From NCBI GenBank assembly GCA_016926805.1, contig JAFGNV010000017.1, positions 1 through 64,000 of the forward strand: 64,000 nt of DNA. The letters run 5' to 3'. The notes beneath the pieces are model-generated. The model was not told the DNA's origin and searched no databases. It saw only the letters and a program-made list of their open reading frames with translations. This DNA is from Anaerolineae bacterium (GTDB lineage Bacteria; Chloroflexota; Anaerolineae; 4572-78; J111). Positions 1 through 8,747 of the stretch are shown in pieces. Numbering within the stretch: the first letter of the stretch is position 1; the number at the start of each line of letters is the position of its first letter. Both the position numbers and the translations under genes were made by a program.

Positions 1-354
1 GCCGAATTTCGTCGAAATCACAAACGCATCTCTCCCAGCTTTATCGCTGCTCTCGTTACGTTGCACACTTCTGACACATGAGCCAAGCCAACCTTGGTGG
101 CCAGAAAAACCTCATCTCGATTCCCTCGCGCTTTGAACCAATTCCCCAGCACAGTCTCACTCTCACCGCCGACGCCGCCTTCGTTCCAATACGATATAGT
201 TATTGGCCGTATCCAGAAAACGTCCACCAGCCTCCCAATACTGGTCCAACAACGCAAGCGACGTTTTCTCATCTTGCAGGGTTCCAAAATTCATACACCC
301 CAAACAAAGGGCACTGACTTGAACGCCGGTGTTGCCTAACTCAACCTGTTGCAT
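1..354 (-). pseudogene. Aldo/keto reductase, N-terminal part, frameshifted and cut by window edge
   Basis: A strong ribosome binding site (GAGGAGG) precedes the ATG at 354. The first frame gives a typical aldo/keto reductase start with the motifs LGCMNFGT and FLDTANNY, then runs into an arginine-rich tail and a stop. The family sequence resumes in another frame as WNEGGVGGESETVLG and VFLATKVG, so one extra base (or two missing) lies near 195. This second frame stops near 18, while a third frame at 36-1 reads GRDAFVISTKFG, a second TKxG strand typical of the same superfamily. Such enzymes are NADPH-dependent oxidoreductases with a TIM barrel. The gene looks decayed, unless the assembly has errors here. 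The rest lies outside the window. Confidence 0.7.
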
Positions 355-465
355 AATCTACCTCCTCTGAAAATAGTAAACTATGGTCAGTGATCAGAAT
401 GACAAGAGGGAAGTTATTCTTTTGTAAATCCTTAGTATAAATCAGCAAGATAGGGGAAGCAAACT

Positions 466-611
466 AGTGTTTCGCGGCGTAATTAAGCCTACAGTCAAGG
501 ATTACCGATTATCAACGCTAACCGCCTATTATGGTGCTAATATACCGCGAAACACTTTGACAGTTGGGCGTTGAAACTTGGTATTACTATGGGGGTATTT
601 ACGCCCAACTG
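466..611. repeat. Two consecutive inverted repeats in the 355-717 intergenic region
   Basis: In the 363-base gap between the two divergent genes, AGTGTTTCGCGG at 466-477 is the exact reverse complement of 545-556. CAGTTGGGCGT at 561-571 is the exact reverse complement of 601-611. The second pair makes a stem with a 29-base loop. The flanks (ACTTTGAC at 554-561 and CTAAAGTTTG after 613) show further weak symmetry. The structure could be a small non-autonomous element or a regulatory region for the divergent genes. Nothing else is recognisable in the gap apart from the promoter at 665-673. Confidence 0.6.
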
Positions 612-664
612 CACTAAAGTTTGGGAGGGGGTGCATTGCTCCCATGAAGGAAAATATTCGTCGC

Positions 665-673
665 TGGTATAAT
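665..673 (+). promoter_or_regulatory. Extended -10 promoter for the LysM/propeller gene
   Basis: TGGTATAAT is a perfect -10 hexamer (668-673) with the extended TGn element. I see no good -35 hexamer at 16-18 bases, which is compatible with an extended -10 promoter. It lies 45 bases upstream of the start at 718. Confidence 0.55.
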
Positions 674-717
674 ATACAATAAGGTGACGTGGTAGTTCGA
701 ACGGTGGAGGTAAACTG

Positions 718-2022
718 ATGAGGACAAAATCGACGTTTTGGTTGGCCTTGGTCTGGCTGGTTGGCCTGATGATCTTCGTCTCACCAGGCTATGCCCAGGA
801 GCGTAAGGGGGAGGCGTATATTGTGCAACACAATGATTACCTCTGGAAACTGGCCGAAAAATATTTGGGCGACGGCAATGCTTATTCGCAAATTGTGGCC
901 GCCACCGCGGCCAAAGCTGCCACAGACTCCTCGTTTGTGCCTATTGTTGACCCCAATCTGCTTTACCCCGGCCAAAAAATCTGGATACCGGCCGTTTCAA
1001 CGATACTTGTGACATCGCCCACAGAAACCACCACCGGTCAGGAAAATACTCCGGCTGCCTCGGTCACAACCAGTGATCCCACCGGACACATTGCCTTTAG
1101 CTTCTGGAACAACAGTCCAACCCGCTGCACTTACGAGGTCAATATTGTCAGCGTGCCAGATTGCCTGCAAGGAGCCACACAATGCCAGGCTACCCGGCGA
1201 ATTATGTCCCTCAACAACATCAGCGAACCGGCCTTATCACCGGATGGGTCGCGCCTGGCTTTTAGAGGTTGGGGCGAACCTTCCAGCCCGGATAGCCCTT
1301 TCAGTGATTGCGCTCCGGCCCACCCGCATCGGTTTTTGGGCCACACTACCCTCGACGCTACCGAATTCACCGGCTTCGATGGATTCTGGGAAGACGCCCA
1401 CCCCGACTGGTCGCCGGACGGCAACCGCATCCTGTTTGATAGCGGCCGCAATGGTGACGGCATCATTCGGCTGATGCTCATTAACGCCGATGGCAGCGGC
1501 GAGGAAGAATTGCGCCTGGCTGGCCAGCAGCCCTCCTGGGCGCCCGACAATCAGCGCCTGGTTTGCCGGGGCTGCGACCTCACCGGCAATCGTTGCGGGT
1601 TGTGGCTAGCCATGGCCGCGCCGGTCAAATCGTGGGAAGTGGGCCACAATCTGATTGCCCCGGTGATTGAGGAACCGGAGGCCGCGCAGCCTGACTGGTC
1701 GCCGATGGCCGACGAGATTGTTTACCAGAGTCCGGTAAGCGGCAGTTGGGACCTCTATCTCATCAATGCCGACGGTAGCGACCGGCGACAACTGACCAAC
1801 AGCCCTGGCGTCGAGGGCCTGCCCAGTTGGTCGCCCGACGGCCGGTGGATTGCTTACGTAAACCACGATGGGCAGAATTGGAGCCTGCGGGTCATCAGTC
1901 GCAACGGTACAGACGACCGCCTCATTTTTGTCTACGATGGCGGCATGTACGCCTTACCCAAGGCCGTTGAGCCTTACGGCCAGCGCGATTGGCTAAACGA
2001 ACAGATTTCGTGGTCGCAATAA
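718..2022 (+). CDS. Exported LysM-domain protein with TolB/WD40-like beta-propeller
   Basis: This 434-residue protein starts after a good ribosome binding site (GGTGGAGG). Residues 1-26 form a signal peptide ending at an AYA/QER-like cleavage site. A LysM domain follows (about 33-92), with the motifs VQHNDYLWKLAEKYLGDG and LLYPGQKIWIPA. After a Thr-rich linker, about five repeats carry the PD40/TolB signature: ALSPDGSRLAF, DWSPDGNRILF, SWAPDNQRLVC, DWSPMADEIVY and SWSPDGRWIAYV. LysM domains bind N-acetylglucosamine polymers such as peptidoglycan. The propeller usually mediates protein or ligand contact and is not catalytic. The likely role is a cell-wall-attached scaffold or sensor outside the membrane, which is an inference. 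A stem-loop follows the gene. Confidence 0.8.
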   Translation: MRTKSTFWLALVWLVGLMIFVSPGYAQERKGEAYIVQHNDYLWKLAEKYLGDGNAYSQIVAATAAKAATDSSFVPIVDPNLLYPGQKIWIPAVSTILVTSPTETTTGQENTPAASVTTSDPTGHIAFSFWNNSPTRCTYEVNIVSVPDCLQGATQCQATRRIMSLNNISEPALSPDGSRLAFRGWGEPSSPDSPFSDCAPAHPHRFLGHTTLDATEFTGFDGFWEDAHPDWSPDGNRILFDSGRNGDGIIRLMLINADGSGEEELRLAGQQPSWAPDNQRLVCRGCDLTGNRCGLWLAMAAPVKSWEVGHNLIAPVIEEPEAAQPDWSPMADEIVYQSPVSGSWDLYLINADGSDRRQLTNSPGVEGLPSWSPDGRWIAYVNHDGQNWSLRVISRNGTDDRLIFVYDGGMYALPKAVEPYGQRDWLNEQISWSQ

Positions 2023-2059
2023 AATACAAAACATTACGCCTCCATTTAACGACCTCCCC

Positions 2060-2091
2060 GCCCTAATTTGCCTCTCTTATCAAATTAGGGC
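2060..2091 (+). terminator. Perfect 11-bp stem-loop after the LysM gene
   Basis: GCCCTAATTTG at 2060-2070 pairs exactly with 2081-2091 across a 10-base loop. There is no U-run behind it, so it is either a weak or factor-assisted terminator or an mRNA-stabilising hairpin. It lies 38 bases after the stop codon. Confidence 0.5.
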
Positions 2092-2105
2092 AAAATTCAC
2101 CGCGG

Positions 2106-2132
2106 TTGAAACAAGGCAAGGTTTTATATAAT
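2106..2132 (+). promoter_or_regulatory. Possible promoter for the glycosyltransferase pair
   Basis: TTGAAA (2106-2111) and TATAAT (2127-2132) are near-consensus -35 and -10 boxes, but the 15-base spacer is short. The position, about 90 bases before the gene at 2221 and directly after the hairpin, suits a promoter. Confidence 0.4.
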
Positions 2133-2194
2133 TCCTGCAATCAACCTCAACCCAATATAACCAGCATCAAAACATTAGCACACAGGAAAGATTG

Positions 2195-2227
2195 ATGTTG
2201 CTTGTTTATTCATACAAATTATGGTGA
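2195..2227 (+). other. Ten-codon mini-ORF overlapping the glycosyltransferase start
   Basis: A ribosome-binding-like AGGAAAG stands before an ATG at 2195. The frame reads MLLVYSYKLW and stops at 2227, overlapping the ATG at 2221 of the next gene, which itself lacks a clear ribosome binding site. It could couple translation of the larger gene, or be chance. The product itself is unlikely to have a function. Confidence 0.25.
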
Positions 2228-4671
2228 TTTTTTTGATGGAACGTGTCAAAAAATGGTTTCAAACCGCCGTGAGGTCGCCAATTGTTCTCAGCTTGGTAAT
2301 TTTTGTTCTGGCGCTTGGCCCACGTTTGACAGATTTGGCAGTATTTGTTGGCCCCGATGAATTTACCTGGGATCTTCGTTCGGCCAATTTTGCACGAGCC
2401 ATTGCCAGCGGCGATTTAATTGAAACATATCAGGATGGATATCCAGGCGTTACCTTAATGTGGGCAGAAACTGTCGGCGCCTGGTTACGTTACGGTGTTC
2501 AATGGCTCAACGGATCATCCGATTGGGATGCAATTATTGGCCCAGACAAAACTGCGATAACTACTCTGGCAGGCAAACGTCAGGTATTAGCCAGTGTCAA
2601 CACTTTGCTTGTTGTAGCGTATGTTTTACTGGTATATCGTGTGTTTGGGATTAGTGTCGCCTGGTTGGCCGGCTTCTTACTGGCTTTTGACCCCTTCCTG
2701 CTAACCGAGTCTCGGGTACTACGCAGCGAGGCAATTATGACTGGCTTTAACGCGTTAGCTTTATTGGGATTCCTTCTTTATTTGTGCAAGCAACGGATAA
2801 AATATGGTGTATTGGCTGGCGTATTGACTGGATTAGCCATATTAAGTAAGGTCTCCGCCGTAGCATTACTTCCGGTAGGTGGTTTGATTATTGCGGGAGT
2901 ACCCCTATTTGACCAGACTCGAAGCAAAGCCGAACGTTGGCGAGCAACGGTAATAACCGTTTTGACTTTTGGAACAGCACTCCTGATAACCATAGTGATA
3001 TTTTGGCCCGCACTATGGGTTGCACCCATTGAAATCATTTGGAAAATGTATGGTTATGTTGGCGTACGCGTAACAGAAGGAAATGAGGGAGGAGTGAGCT
3101 TCTTTTTTGGATCACCTTATTCTCAAAAGGAACTCAGTTCCTGGTTCTACCCGGTTGTATTATTGTATCGGAGTAGTCCTTTGACGTGGCTAGGCATGCT
3201 ACTGCTGGCCCTGATGGTATGGCCAGCACGCCGATTGTCGCTTCAACAGAAAGTTTTGGTGGGAGCAATATTGGGTTATTTGGCAATCTATTTAGCGTTA
3301 ATCACCAATTCAGTCCTTAAATACGATCGTTTTATCGTGCCGGTGTTACCCATACTTAATTTGATGGCTGCGCTTGGGCTGGCAACTGCTTGGCAATATT
3401 TAAGCGAACGAATTACCCGGTTAAGGCAATTTGGCTGGTCTATAGCCCTCCTGGTTTTGGTTGGACAAATGTCATTGGCTTTGCCATATCACCCCTATTA
3501 CTATGCTTATTGGAATCCAGTCCTGGGTGGCATCAAACAGGCAATGCGCCTATTGCCTATTGGCACAGGTGGGGAAGGGATTGATCAAGTGGTGGCCTAT
3601 CTCAATTCCTTGCCCAATTCTGAGGAGTTGTCTCTGGCCTCGTTAAATTCGCAAAAAGTCAAAGCTATTTTGAACGGAGAAACCCTTTCTCTGGACAACC
3701 TTGACGGCATGTGGACGCAGGCTGATTATGTTATGATCTATATTTCTCAACTACAACGGGGTAAACACGCCGAAGATATTTTAGAGTACTTAAAGCGTCG
3801 CCAACCAGAATATATCCTCAAGTTAGATGGTATCGAATATGCCTGGCTTTATCCCGGTCCCGCCGCTCAGTATTATGGCGGTGGACACAAACTCGAGGGA
3901 CGAGGCACTCTTTTTGGTTATAATTTAAGCGCAACCACTTTAACCGCGGGCGAAACGCTGACCACCACGCTCTACTGGCGCAATGAGGGCCAGCGCGAAG
4001 ATGACCGATTCTTCGTGCGGCTAAAGGACTTAGATGGGTATGTTTGGACTGAGGCCATTGCCCAGCCCCGGCCTGGTTTTGAAGAAGCGGCTCGTTATCG
4101 CCCGTCGATTGTAGAAAGTGAGGCTATTCTTTCCCTGCCAGTGGGTATGCCCCCTGGTGATTACTTCTTCAAACTTGGCTTTCGTACCGACAAGGGAAAG
4201 ATTATTGGCTATTTTGAGCTGCCGGCCGACACGAAACCCCTGACGGTGACTACCGCCAGAGTTTATCCTTCACCTGGAAAGTTTGAACCTCCGCATCCTG
4301 TTCAATTCTCTGCCAACACTGATTTAACCTTACTGGGATACGATGTGACTCCCAAGGAATTAACATCAGGTTCAGCCATCTGGTTGACGCTTTACTGGCA
4401 AGCCCTCACTGATGTATCGCACGATTATGTTATATTATTGCGCTTATTAGATTCAGAACAGCAGGAGTTAGCCTTTTGGTTTGGTCGACCGGTACGGAGT
4501 GGATATCACACAACAGAGTGGCGGGCTGGACAAATCATTCAAGACCCCTGGTTGTTAGAAATATCGCCAGAAATCAAGTCGCGAGTTAATCTAGTAGAAA
4601 TTGCTGTGTACGATGCAGCCACCGAGCAGGAAGTGAGTCGAAAAATATTAGGTGAAATTACTCTTGAATAG
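2221..4671 (+). CDS. GT39-type polytopic membrane glycosyltransferase with two C-terminal beta-sandwich domains
   Basis: This 816-residue protein has about ten transmembrane helices over residues 20-440. The first extracytoplasmic loop carries an acidic pair (D46, E47 in FVGPDEFTWD), as in GT-C enzymes of the PMT/ArnT family, which transfer sugars from polyprenyl-phosphate donors on the outer face of the membrane. The C-terminal part, from about 555, holds two related beta-sandwich units marked by LFGYNLSATTLTAG...TTTLYWRN and LLGYDVTPKELTSG...LTLYWQA. The gene starts at ATG 2221; an in-frame ATG at 2236 is an alternative. It overlaps the next gene by 20 bases, so the two are probably co-translated. 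The acceptor (protein, lipid or polysaccharide) cannot be told from the sequence. The region before about 3900 is visibly richer in A+T than the region after it. Confidence 0.75.
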   Translation: MVIFLMERVKKWFQTAVRSPIVLSLVIFVLALGPRLTDLAVFVGPDEFTWDLRSANFARAIASGDLIETYQDGYPGVTLMWAETVGAWLRYGVQWLNGSSDWDAIIGPDKTAITTLAGKRQVLASVNTLLVVAYVLLVYRVFGISVAWLAGFLLAFDPFLLTESRVLRSEAIMTGFNALALLGFLLYLCKQRIKYGVLAGVLTGLAILSKVSAVALLPVGGLIIAGVPLFDQTRSKAERWRATVITVLTFGTALLITIVIFWPALWVAPIEIIWKMYGYVGVRVTEGNEGGVSFFFGSPYSQKELSSWFYPVVLLYRSSPLTWLGMLLLALMVWPARRLSLQQKVLVGAILGYLAIYLALITNSVLKYDRFIVPVLPILNLMAALGLATAWQYLSERITRLRQFGWSIALLVLVGQMSLALPYHPYYYAYWNPVLGGIKQAMRLLPIGTGGEGIDQVVAYLNSLPNSEELSLASLNSQKVKAILNGETLSLDNLDGMWTQADYVMIYISQLQRGKHAEDILEYLKRRQPEYILKLDGIEYAWLYPGPAAQYYGGGHKLEGRGTLFGYNLSATTLTAGETLTTTLYWRNEGQREDDRFFVRLKDLDGYVWTEAIAQPRPGFEEAARYRPSIVESEAILSLPVGMPPGDYFFKLGFRTDKGKIIGYFELPADTKPLTVTTARVYPSPGKFEPPHPVQFSANTDLTLLGYDVTPKELTSGSAIWLTLYWQALTDVSHDYVILLRLLDSEQQELAFWFGRPVRSGYHTTEWRAGQIIQDPWLLEISPEIKSRVNLVEIAVYDAATEQEVSRKILGEITLE

Positions 4672-7312
4672 ATTAAGCCTTAACCTGGGTTTGATCATAG
4701 CTACCAGTCTGGGTATCTGGTTGCCGTTGCCTTACTCTGTTCGTTTGATAGCAGTTGTGGTATTGGTCTTTTTTTGGCCGGGCTGGCTACTTTTGGAAGT
4801 CATCAAACCACCCGGCCTCAATAAACTCGAACATATCGTTCTCGCCTTTGGAATTAGTTCCGGTTTGATAACCTTAGGTCTGTTGGGATTATTATACATA
4901 GCCGGTCGCCTATCGACGGCATCCATCTTGATTATGATCGGTGCCGTTATCCTAATATTGGCAATCATTGCAATTTTCCGGCAAATTTCTCGGCAAAAGA
5001 GATACAAACCGGCAAATTCTGGTGTTTCCTCATCGCCTTCTTTTTCCTCAAATGAGAAAGAATTTACTACAAATACTGGCCATACCCCAGACACTCGCAT
5101 AGACGTATTGTGTTTTCTCATCCCGATGAGTGTGGCGGCTTTTCTCAGCTTCACCAATTTACCCTACAGTGACTTTGCCGGGGATGAGATGAACGGCATT
5201 TTACGGGCCATATCCATCATTTTCGGACGTATCGAAACGATTTTTGAACATACTAAAGGTCCCATCGAGGTGTTTGTCCCGGCCGTATCCGGCTCACTCC
5301 TCGGACGTTTTGAACCGTTTACGCTGCGTTTTCCCTTTGCCCTGGCTTTTACGGTCAGTTCAGGCAGCTTATATCTACTGGGACGGCACTTATTTAACAG
5401 AAGGGTGGGCTTTGTCGCGGCTTTACTCCTGGCAATTAATGGCCTCTATATTGCTTTTGCTCGCCTCGTCCAATATCAGGCTTTTGTCCTGCTGCTAACC
5501 ATCTTAACTTTACTATTGATTCATCGGTACTACCAAACAGGAAAAAGCGTTCATCTGTATTTAGGTGTATTTCTGGCCGGGGTGGGCCTATTAGGGCATT
5601 ATGATATTTTGCTGACATTCCCGGCCGTTGTTTACCTGGTGTGGCAACGTCAAAACCGTTATGGAATAAATTGGCCGCAACTGGTTAAAGCGGGGATCAT
5701 TTTTGGGGCAACAACGGCTATTTTTTACGTGCCTTTCTTTTTTAATCCCCACATCGCCCATACCTCTGGATACCTGGAACGTCGCATTTTTGGCGGTACA
5801 ACCTGGCCTGGCAATAACTTTGATGAGCTATATGAATACACCGTGTCACACAACTCTCGCTATTACGCAACCTTTATCGCTCTGTTGAGCCTCGGCCTCA
5901 TCATCACTCACCTGGGCCAACTGCTTCGCCGTCATAACCGCAACCACTGGCTCTGGCTGGCAGCTGGCACCACCCTTTTCCTGGAATTGCTGGCCGTGGT
6001 GGGAGGTTGGCCGGCCATTGCCCCCCTACTTGTCACCATGTTGCTATTTGGGCTACTGATCGGTTTCTCCGATACCTCAACCGAAATCAAAATGGTTTAC
6101 GTGTGGATTGGGGCCATCTTCATTGGTTATGTGCTTGTTGCGGACCACCCACGCACTCACTTGCGAATTCTGTATCCCGGTTTGTCCCTGCTGGCAGCGC
6201 TGGGAGGGATAAAACTCATCGCCGACCTACAAGTCAAATTACCCCCCCATTGGGTCGTTACCGGAGCCGTTTTGATTTTTCTGGGCGTGTTCGGTATTTC
6301 TGCGGGCTATCAATACTTACTTTTTGTGGATACGGAGCGAGAATACGTTTTCACTTACCCTGAACATAAGAAATCCATATTTTGGGAGGACAAAAATTTC
6401 CCTTTTGGCGCTCGCCGGTTGTATGGCGCTCCCTATCGCCTGGGCTGGCAGATGCTTAACCAGCTCTACTTACAGGGTCACTTTCAAGGCGAGTGGGATA
6501 GCAACGACGATGGAACCTCAATCTTCTGGTACACCCTGGGCGCGCCCCGTAATCCTTGCTATCCCCGCTACTATTTCCTTACCCAATTCGAACAAAGAAA
6601 GAGTGATCCAAATCGAATTCCCAACCTGGCCGGGATTGGTTACGTCAAGATTGGACAGGTCTATAACCATGATCGTCTGGAAATTGAGGTGTATGAATTT
6701 GCCCCCACCCATTACGACGGTCAAATAACCACCTGGACAGAACCGGACCGTTACGCTTCTTACGTAACCCCTCAAGATTTTCGTTCCTATCCCTACGAGG
6801 AAGAACCTCCCCTCGAGATTTCCAATCCTTTATCCGTCCCCATCGTTTTTCGCCCTGCCTCCCAGATTCTACAACAACTGGCCGAAAAATATGACCCCCG
6901 CATTGTAAACGTGCCTGACACAATAGGGTTGATCGGCTACGAGTTGGATACAAGCCGGGCCAAACCAGGTGGTTTGATCTGGCTTACCCTCTATTGGCAA
7001 GCCGTCGAGCCGACCCTCTTGCCCTATAAAATCTTTGCCCACCTGGAAAATAAGGCCAATGAACTCTGGGCGCAGGCCGACGACTTCCCGGCGTGTGGCA
7101 CGCGCCCTACCAATAGCTGGTGGGTGGAAGAGATCATCACCGACCGCCACGTCTTGCGGCTGCCCGAAGATATTCCCCCCGGCGATTACCTCATCCGGGT
7201 TGGTCTCTATATTCCGCAAATCGAAACGCAGCTGGATAGATTGGATGCGGCAGGTAATCCGCAGGGCACCAGCTACGAGTTGATACAGGTTACCGTATCA
7301 CCTACGGGGTGA
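4652..7312 (+). CDS. GT39-type polytopic membrane glycosyltransferase
   Basis: This 886-residue protein starts at GTG 4652, inside the end of the preceding gene. An N-terminal hydrophobic hairpin region (about 10-110) is followed by a GT39-like core with the loop motif DFAGDEMNG (D178, E179) and the downstream pattern RFPFALAF, then many further membrane helices to about residue 560. The C-terminal 300 residues lie outside the membrane and end in a beta-sandwich of the same kind as in the upstream protein (LIGYELDTSRAKPGG, LTLYWQAVEP, PPGDYLIRVGLY). It is probably a polyprenyl-phosphate-sugar-dependent transferase working with its neighbour on envelope glycans. The overlapping arrangement suggests one operon of two genes. 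A stem-loop follows at 7345. Confidence 0.75.
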   Translation: MKLLLNRLSLNLGLIIATSLGIWLPLPYSVRLIAVVVLVFFWPGWLLLEVIKPPGLNKLEHIVLAFGISSGLITLGLLGLLYIAGRLSTASILIMIGAVILILAIIAIFRQISRQKRYKPANSGVSSSPSFSSNEKEFTTNTGHTPDTRIDVLCFLIPMSVAAFLSFTNLPYSDFAGDEMNGILRAISIIFGRIETIFEHTKGPIEVFVPAVSGSLLGRFEPFTLRFPFALAFTVSSGSLYLLGRHLFNRRVGFVAALLLAINGLYIAFARLVQYQAFVLLLTILTLLLIHRYYQTGKSVHLYLGVFLAGVGLLGHYDILLTFPAVVYLVWQRQNRYGINWPQLVKAGIIFGATTAIFYVPFFFNPHIAHTSGYLERRIFGGTTWPGNNFDELYEYTVSHNSRYYATFIALLSLGLIITHLGQLLRRHNRNHWLWLAAGTTLFLELLAVVGGWPAIAPLLVTMLLFGLLIGFSDTSTEIKMVYVWIGAIFIGYVLVADHPRTHLRILYPGLSLLAALGGIKLIADLQVKLPPHWVVTGAVLIFLGVFGISAGYQYLLFVDTEREYVFTYPEHKKSIFWEDKNFPFGARRLYGAPYRLGWQMLNQLYLQGHFQGEWDSNDDGTSIFWYTLGAPRNPCYPRYYFLTQFEQRKSDPNRIPNLAGIGYVKIGQVYNHDRLEIEVYEFAPTHYDGQITTWTEPDRYASYVTPQDFRSYPYEEEPPLEISNPLSVPIVFRPASQILQQLAEKYDPRIVNVPDTIGLIGYELDTSRAKPGGLIWLTLYWQAVEPTLLPYKIFAHLENKANELWAQADDFPACGTRPTNSWWVEEIITDRHVLRLPEDIPPGDYLIRVGLYIPQIETQLDRLDAAGNPQGTSYELIQVTVSPTG

Positions 7313-7344
7313 AAAGCTACTCTGATGTCAGTCCACTCCCAAAA

Positions 7345-7379
7345 AACAAGGAGCCTAAACAATATCCAAGCTCCTTGTT
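7345..7379. terminator. Bidirectional terminator between convergent genes
   Basis: AACAAGGAGC (7345-7354) pairs exactly with GCTCCTTGTT (7370-7379). An A-run lies on the left and CTTTC on the right. It sits between the glycosyltransferase and the S41 peptidase, which converge here, and can serve both. Confidence 0.65.
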
Positions 7380-7409
7380 CTTTCACAATTCCTGATGATA
7401 CCTATGTTC

Positions 7410-8747
7410 TTACTCAATCGCCATCCTCAAGGGTCGCAAATACTCTGGATGAAGCTCGACCCGATTGCCAGCAGGATCAAGGCCAATATCAGCATCAACC
7501 CCCGGCAATTCAGCCAACACCGCCAACGCCTTGAGCAACTGCCGGTCTTCGCTATGGCGCAATTCAGTCACATTCATTTCTTTCAGTTCGTACGGGGCCA
7601 GCAAATCGCTACCCACGGGCAATTCGACCACAATATCCGGCTCGATTCCTTGCTTGCGAATGAGTCGCCCGTTGGGGGTCAACCATTGGCTGGTGCCCAG
7701 CAACAAGGCCGATCCATCATCCAACTGGAACGACCGCAGCACCGTACCCGTACCAAACGTGGTTTCACCCACCACTATCCCCCGCTCGTGGTCCTGAATT
7801 GCTCCGGCAAAAATCTCGGCAGAGCTGGCCGAGCCACGATTGACTAGAACTACCAGGGGAATATCGGTTGCCACCCCACCCGGCTCAACGGCAAAGATTT
7901 CGCGAGCGCCATCGGCATCCTCTTGCAACAACACATTGCCATCCTTCAAGAATTGGCTGGTCACCCTGACGGCCTGCTCCAGCAAACCACCGGGGTTATT
8001 ACGAACATCCACTACCAACGCAGTTGCCCCGGCGCTCTTTGCTTGCTCAACGGCCATTACCACGTTATCCAGCAAATTGGCATTGAACTGGGTCATTCGA
8101 ATTAAAGCTACATCCGTACCAGGAATCATCGTCCAGGTAGCCGCCTCAAGCTTGACTTCGGCCCGGATGATGGATAATTCCAGGCTTTCATTCGTGTCCT
8201 CGCGGTAAAAAGTAATCACCACCTCGGTGCCCTCTTCACCGCGAATCCGGTCGACCACTTCATTGAGCGGCAGGGTGGTGACATCCTCCCCATCCACTTC
8301 CAGGATAATGTCTCCGGCCTTAACCCCGGCCCGGTCCGCCGGCGAGTCATCCATGGGCGCCACAATTACCGGCAAACCATCTTTTAAACCAACTTGCGCC
8401 CCAATGCCATAAAATTTACCCGAGATGTCGGTCTGTTGGCGGGCCACCTCTTCAGGAGTTAAAAAACGGGTGTGGCCCTCATCGCCCAGGGCCTGAATCA
8501 GACCGTTAATGGCCCCATAGGTCAAACGCGTATTATCCAGGACATCCCGGTCAACAAAATAACGTTGGACCAGACGCCACACCTGCCAGAAAACCTCAAA
8601 CTCAGCCGGTTGGTCATCGGCGCGGACCACAGCAGGTTGAAAAAGGGAATCCGAACTTCCAAGAATCACACCCGCACCAAACGCGCCCGACGTGATAAAA
8701 ACCAGACTCACCACCACAATCGCGATAGTTAATAACCGTTTCATCAT
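7410..8747 (-). CDS. S41-family carboxyl-terminal processing peptidase, catalytic lysine position occupied by Thr
   Basis: I chose the ATG at 8747, which follows AGGTG; an in-frame ATG at 8771 would add 8 residues. A signal peptide or membrane anchor (LLTIAIVVVSLVFITSGAFG) is followed by the S41 N-terminal helical part, a PDZ domain (DDSPADRAGVKAGDIILEVDG) and the peptidase core (VVDVRNNPGGLLEQAV, RGSASSAEIFAGAIQD). CtpA/Prc enzymes use a Ser-Lys dyad. The serine in GSASSAEI is present, but the segment that normally reads TFGKG reads TFGTG here. The enzyme may use another general base, belong to a divergent subclass, or be inactive. In the family the role is cleavage of exported proteins near their C termini. 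It is transcribed alone, towards the glycosyltransferase pair. Confidence 0.82.
   Translation of the reverse strand: MMKRLLTIAIVVVSLVFITSGAFGAGVILGSSDSLFQPAVVRADDQPAEFEVFWQVWRLVQRYFVDRDVLDNTRLTYGAINGLIQALGDEGHTRFLTPEEVARQQTDISGKFYGIGAQVGLKDGLPVIVAPMDDSPADRAGVKAGDIILEVDGEDVTTLPLNEVVDRIRGEEGTEVVITFYREDTNESLELSIIRAEVKLEAATWTMIPGTDVALIRMTQFNANLLDNVVMAVEQAKSAGATALVVDVRNNPGGLLEQAVRVTSQFLKDGNVLLQEDADGAREIFAVEPGGVATDIPLVVLVNRGSASSAEIFAGAIQDHERGIVVGETTFGTGTVLRSFQLDDGSALLLGTSQWLTPNGRLIRKQGIEPDIVVELPVGSDLLAPYELKEMNVTELRHSEDRQLLKALAVLAELPGVDADIGLDPAGNRVELHPEYLRPLRMAIE

Noticed and set aside
680-717. tRNA-like GTTCGAA at about 693
   Set aside because: No acceptor, D or anticodon stem can be formed around it; it lies in the leader of the LysM gene.
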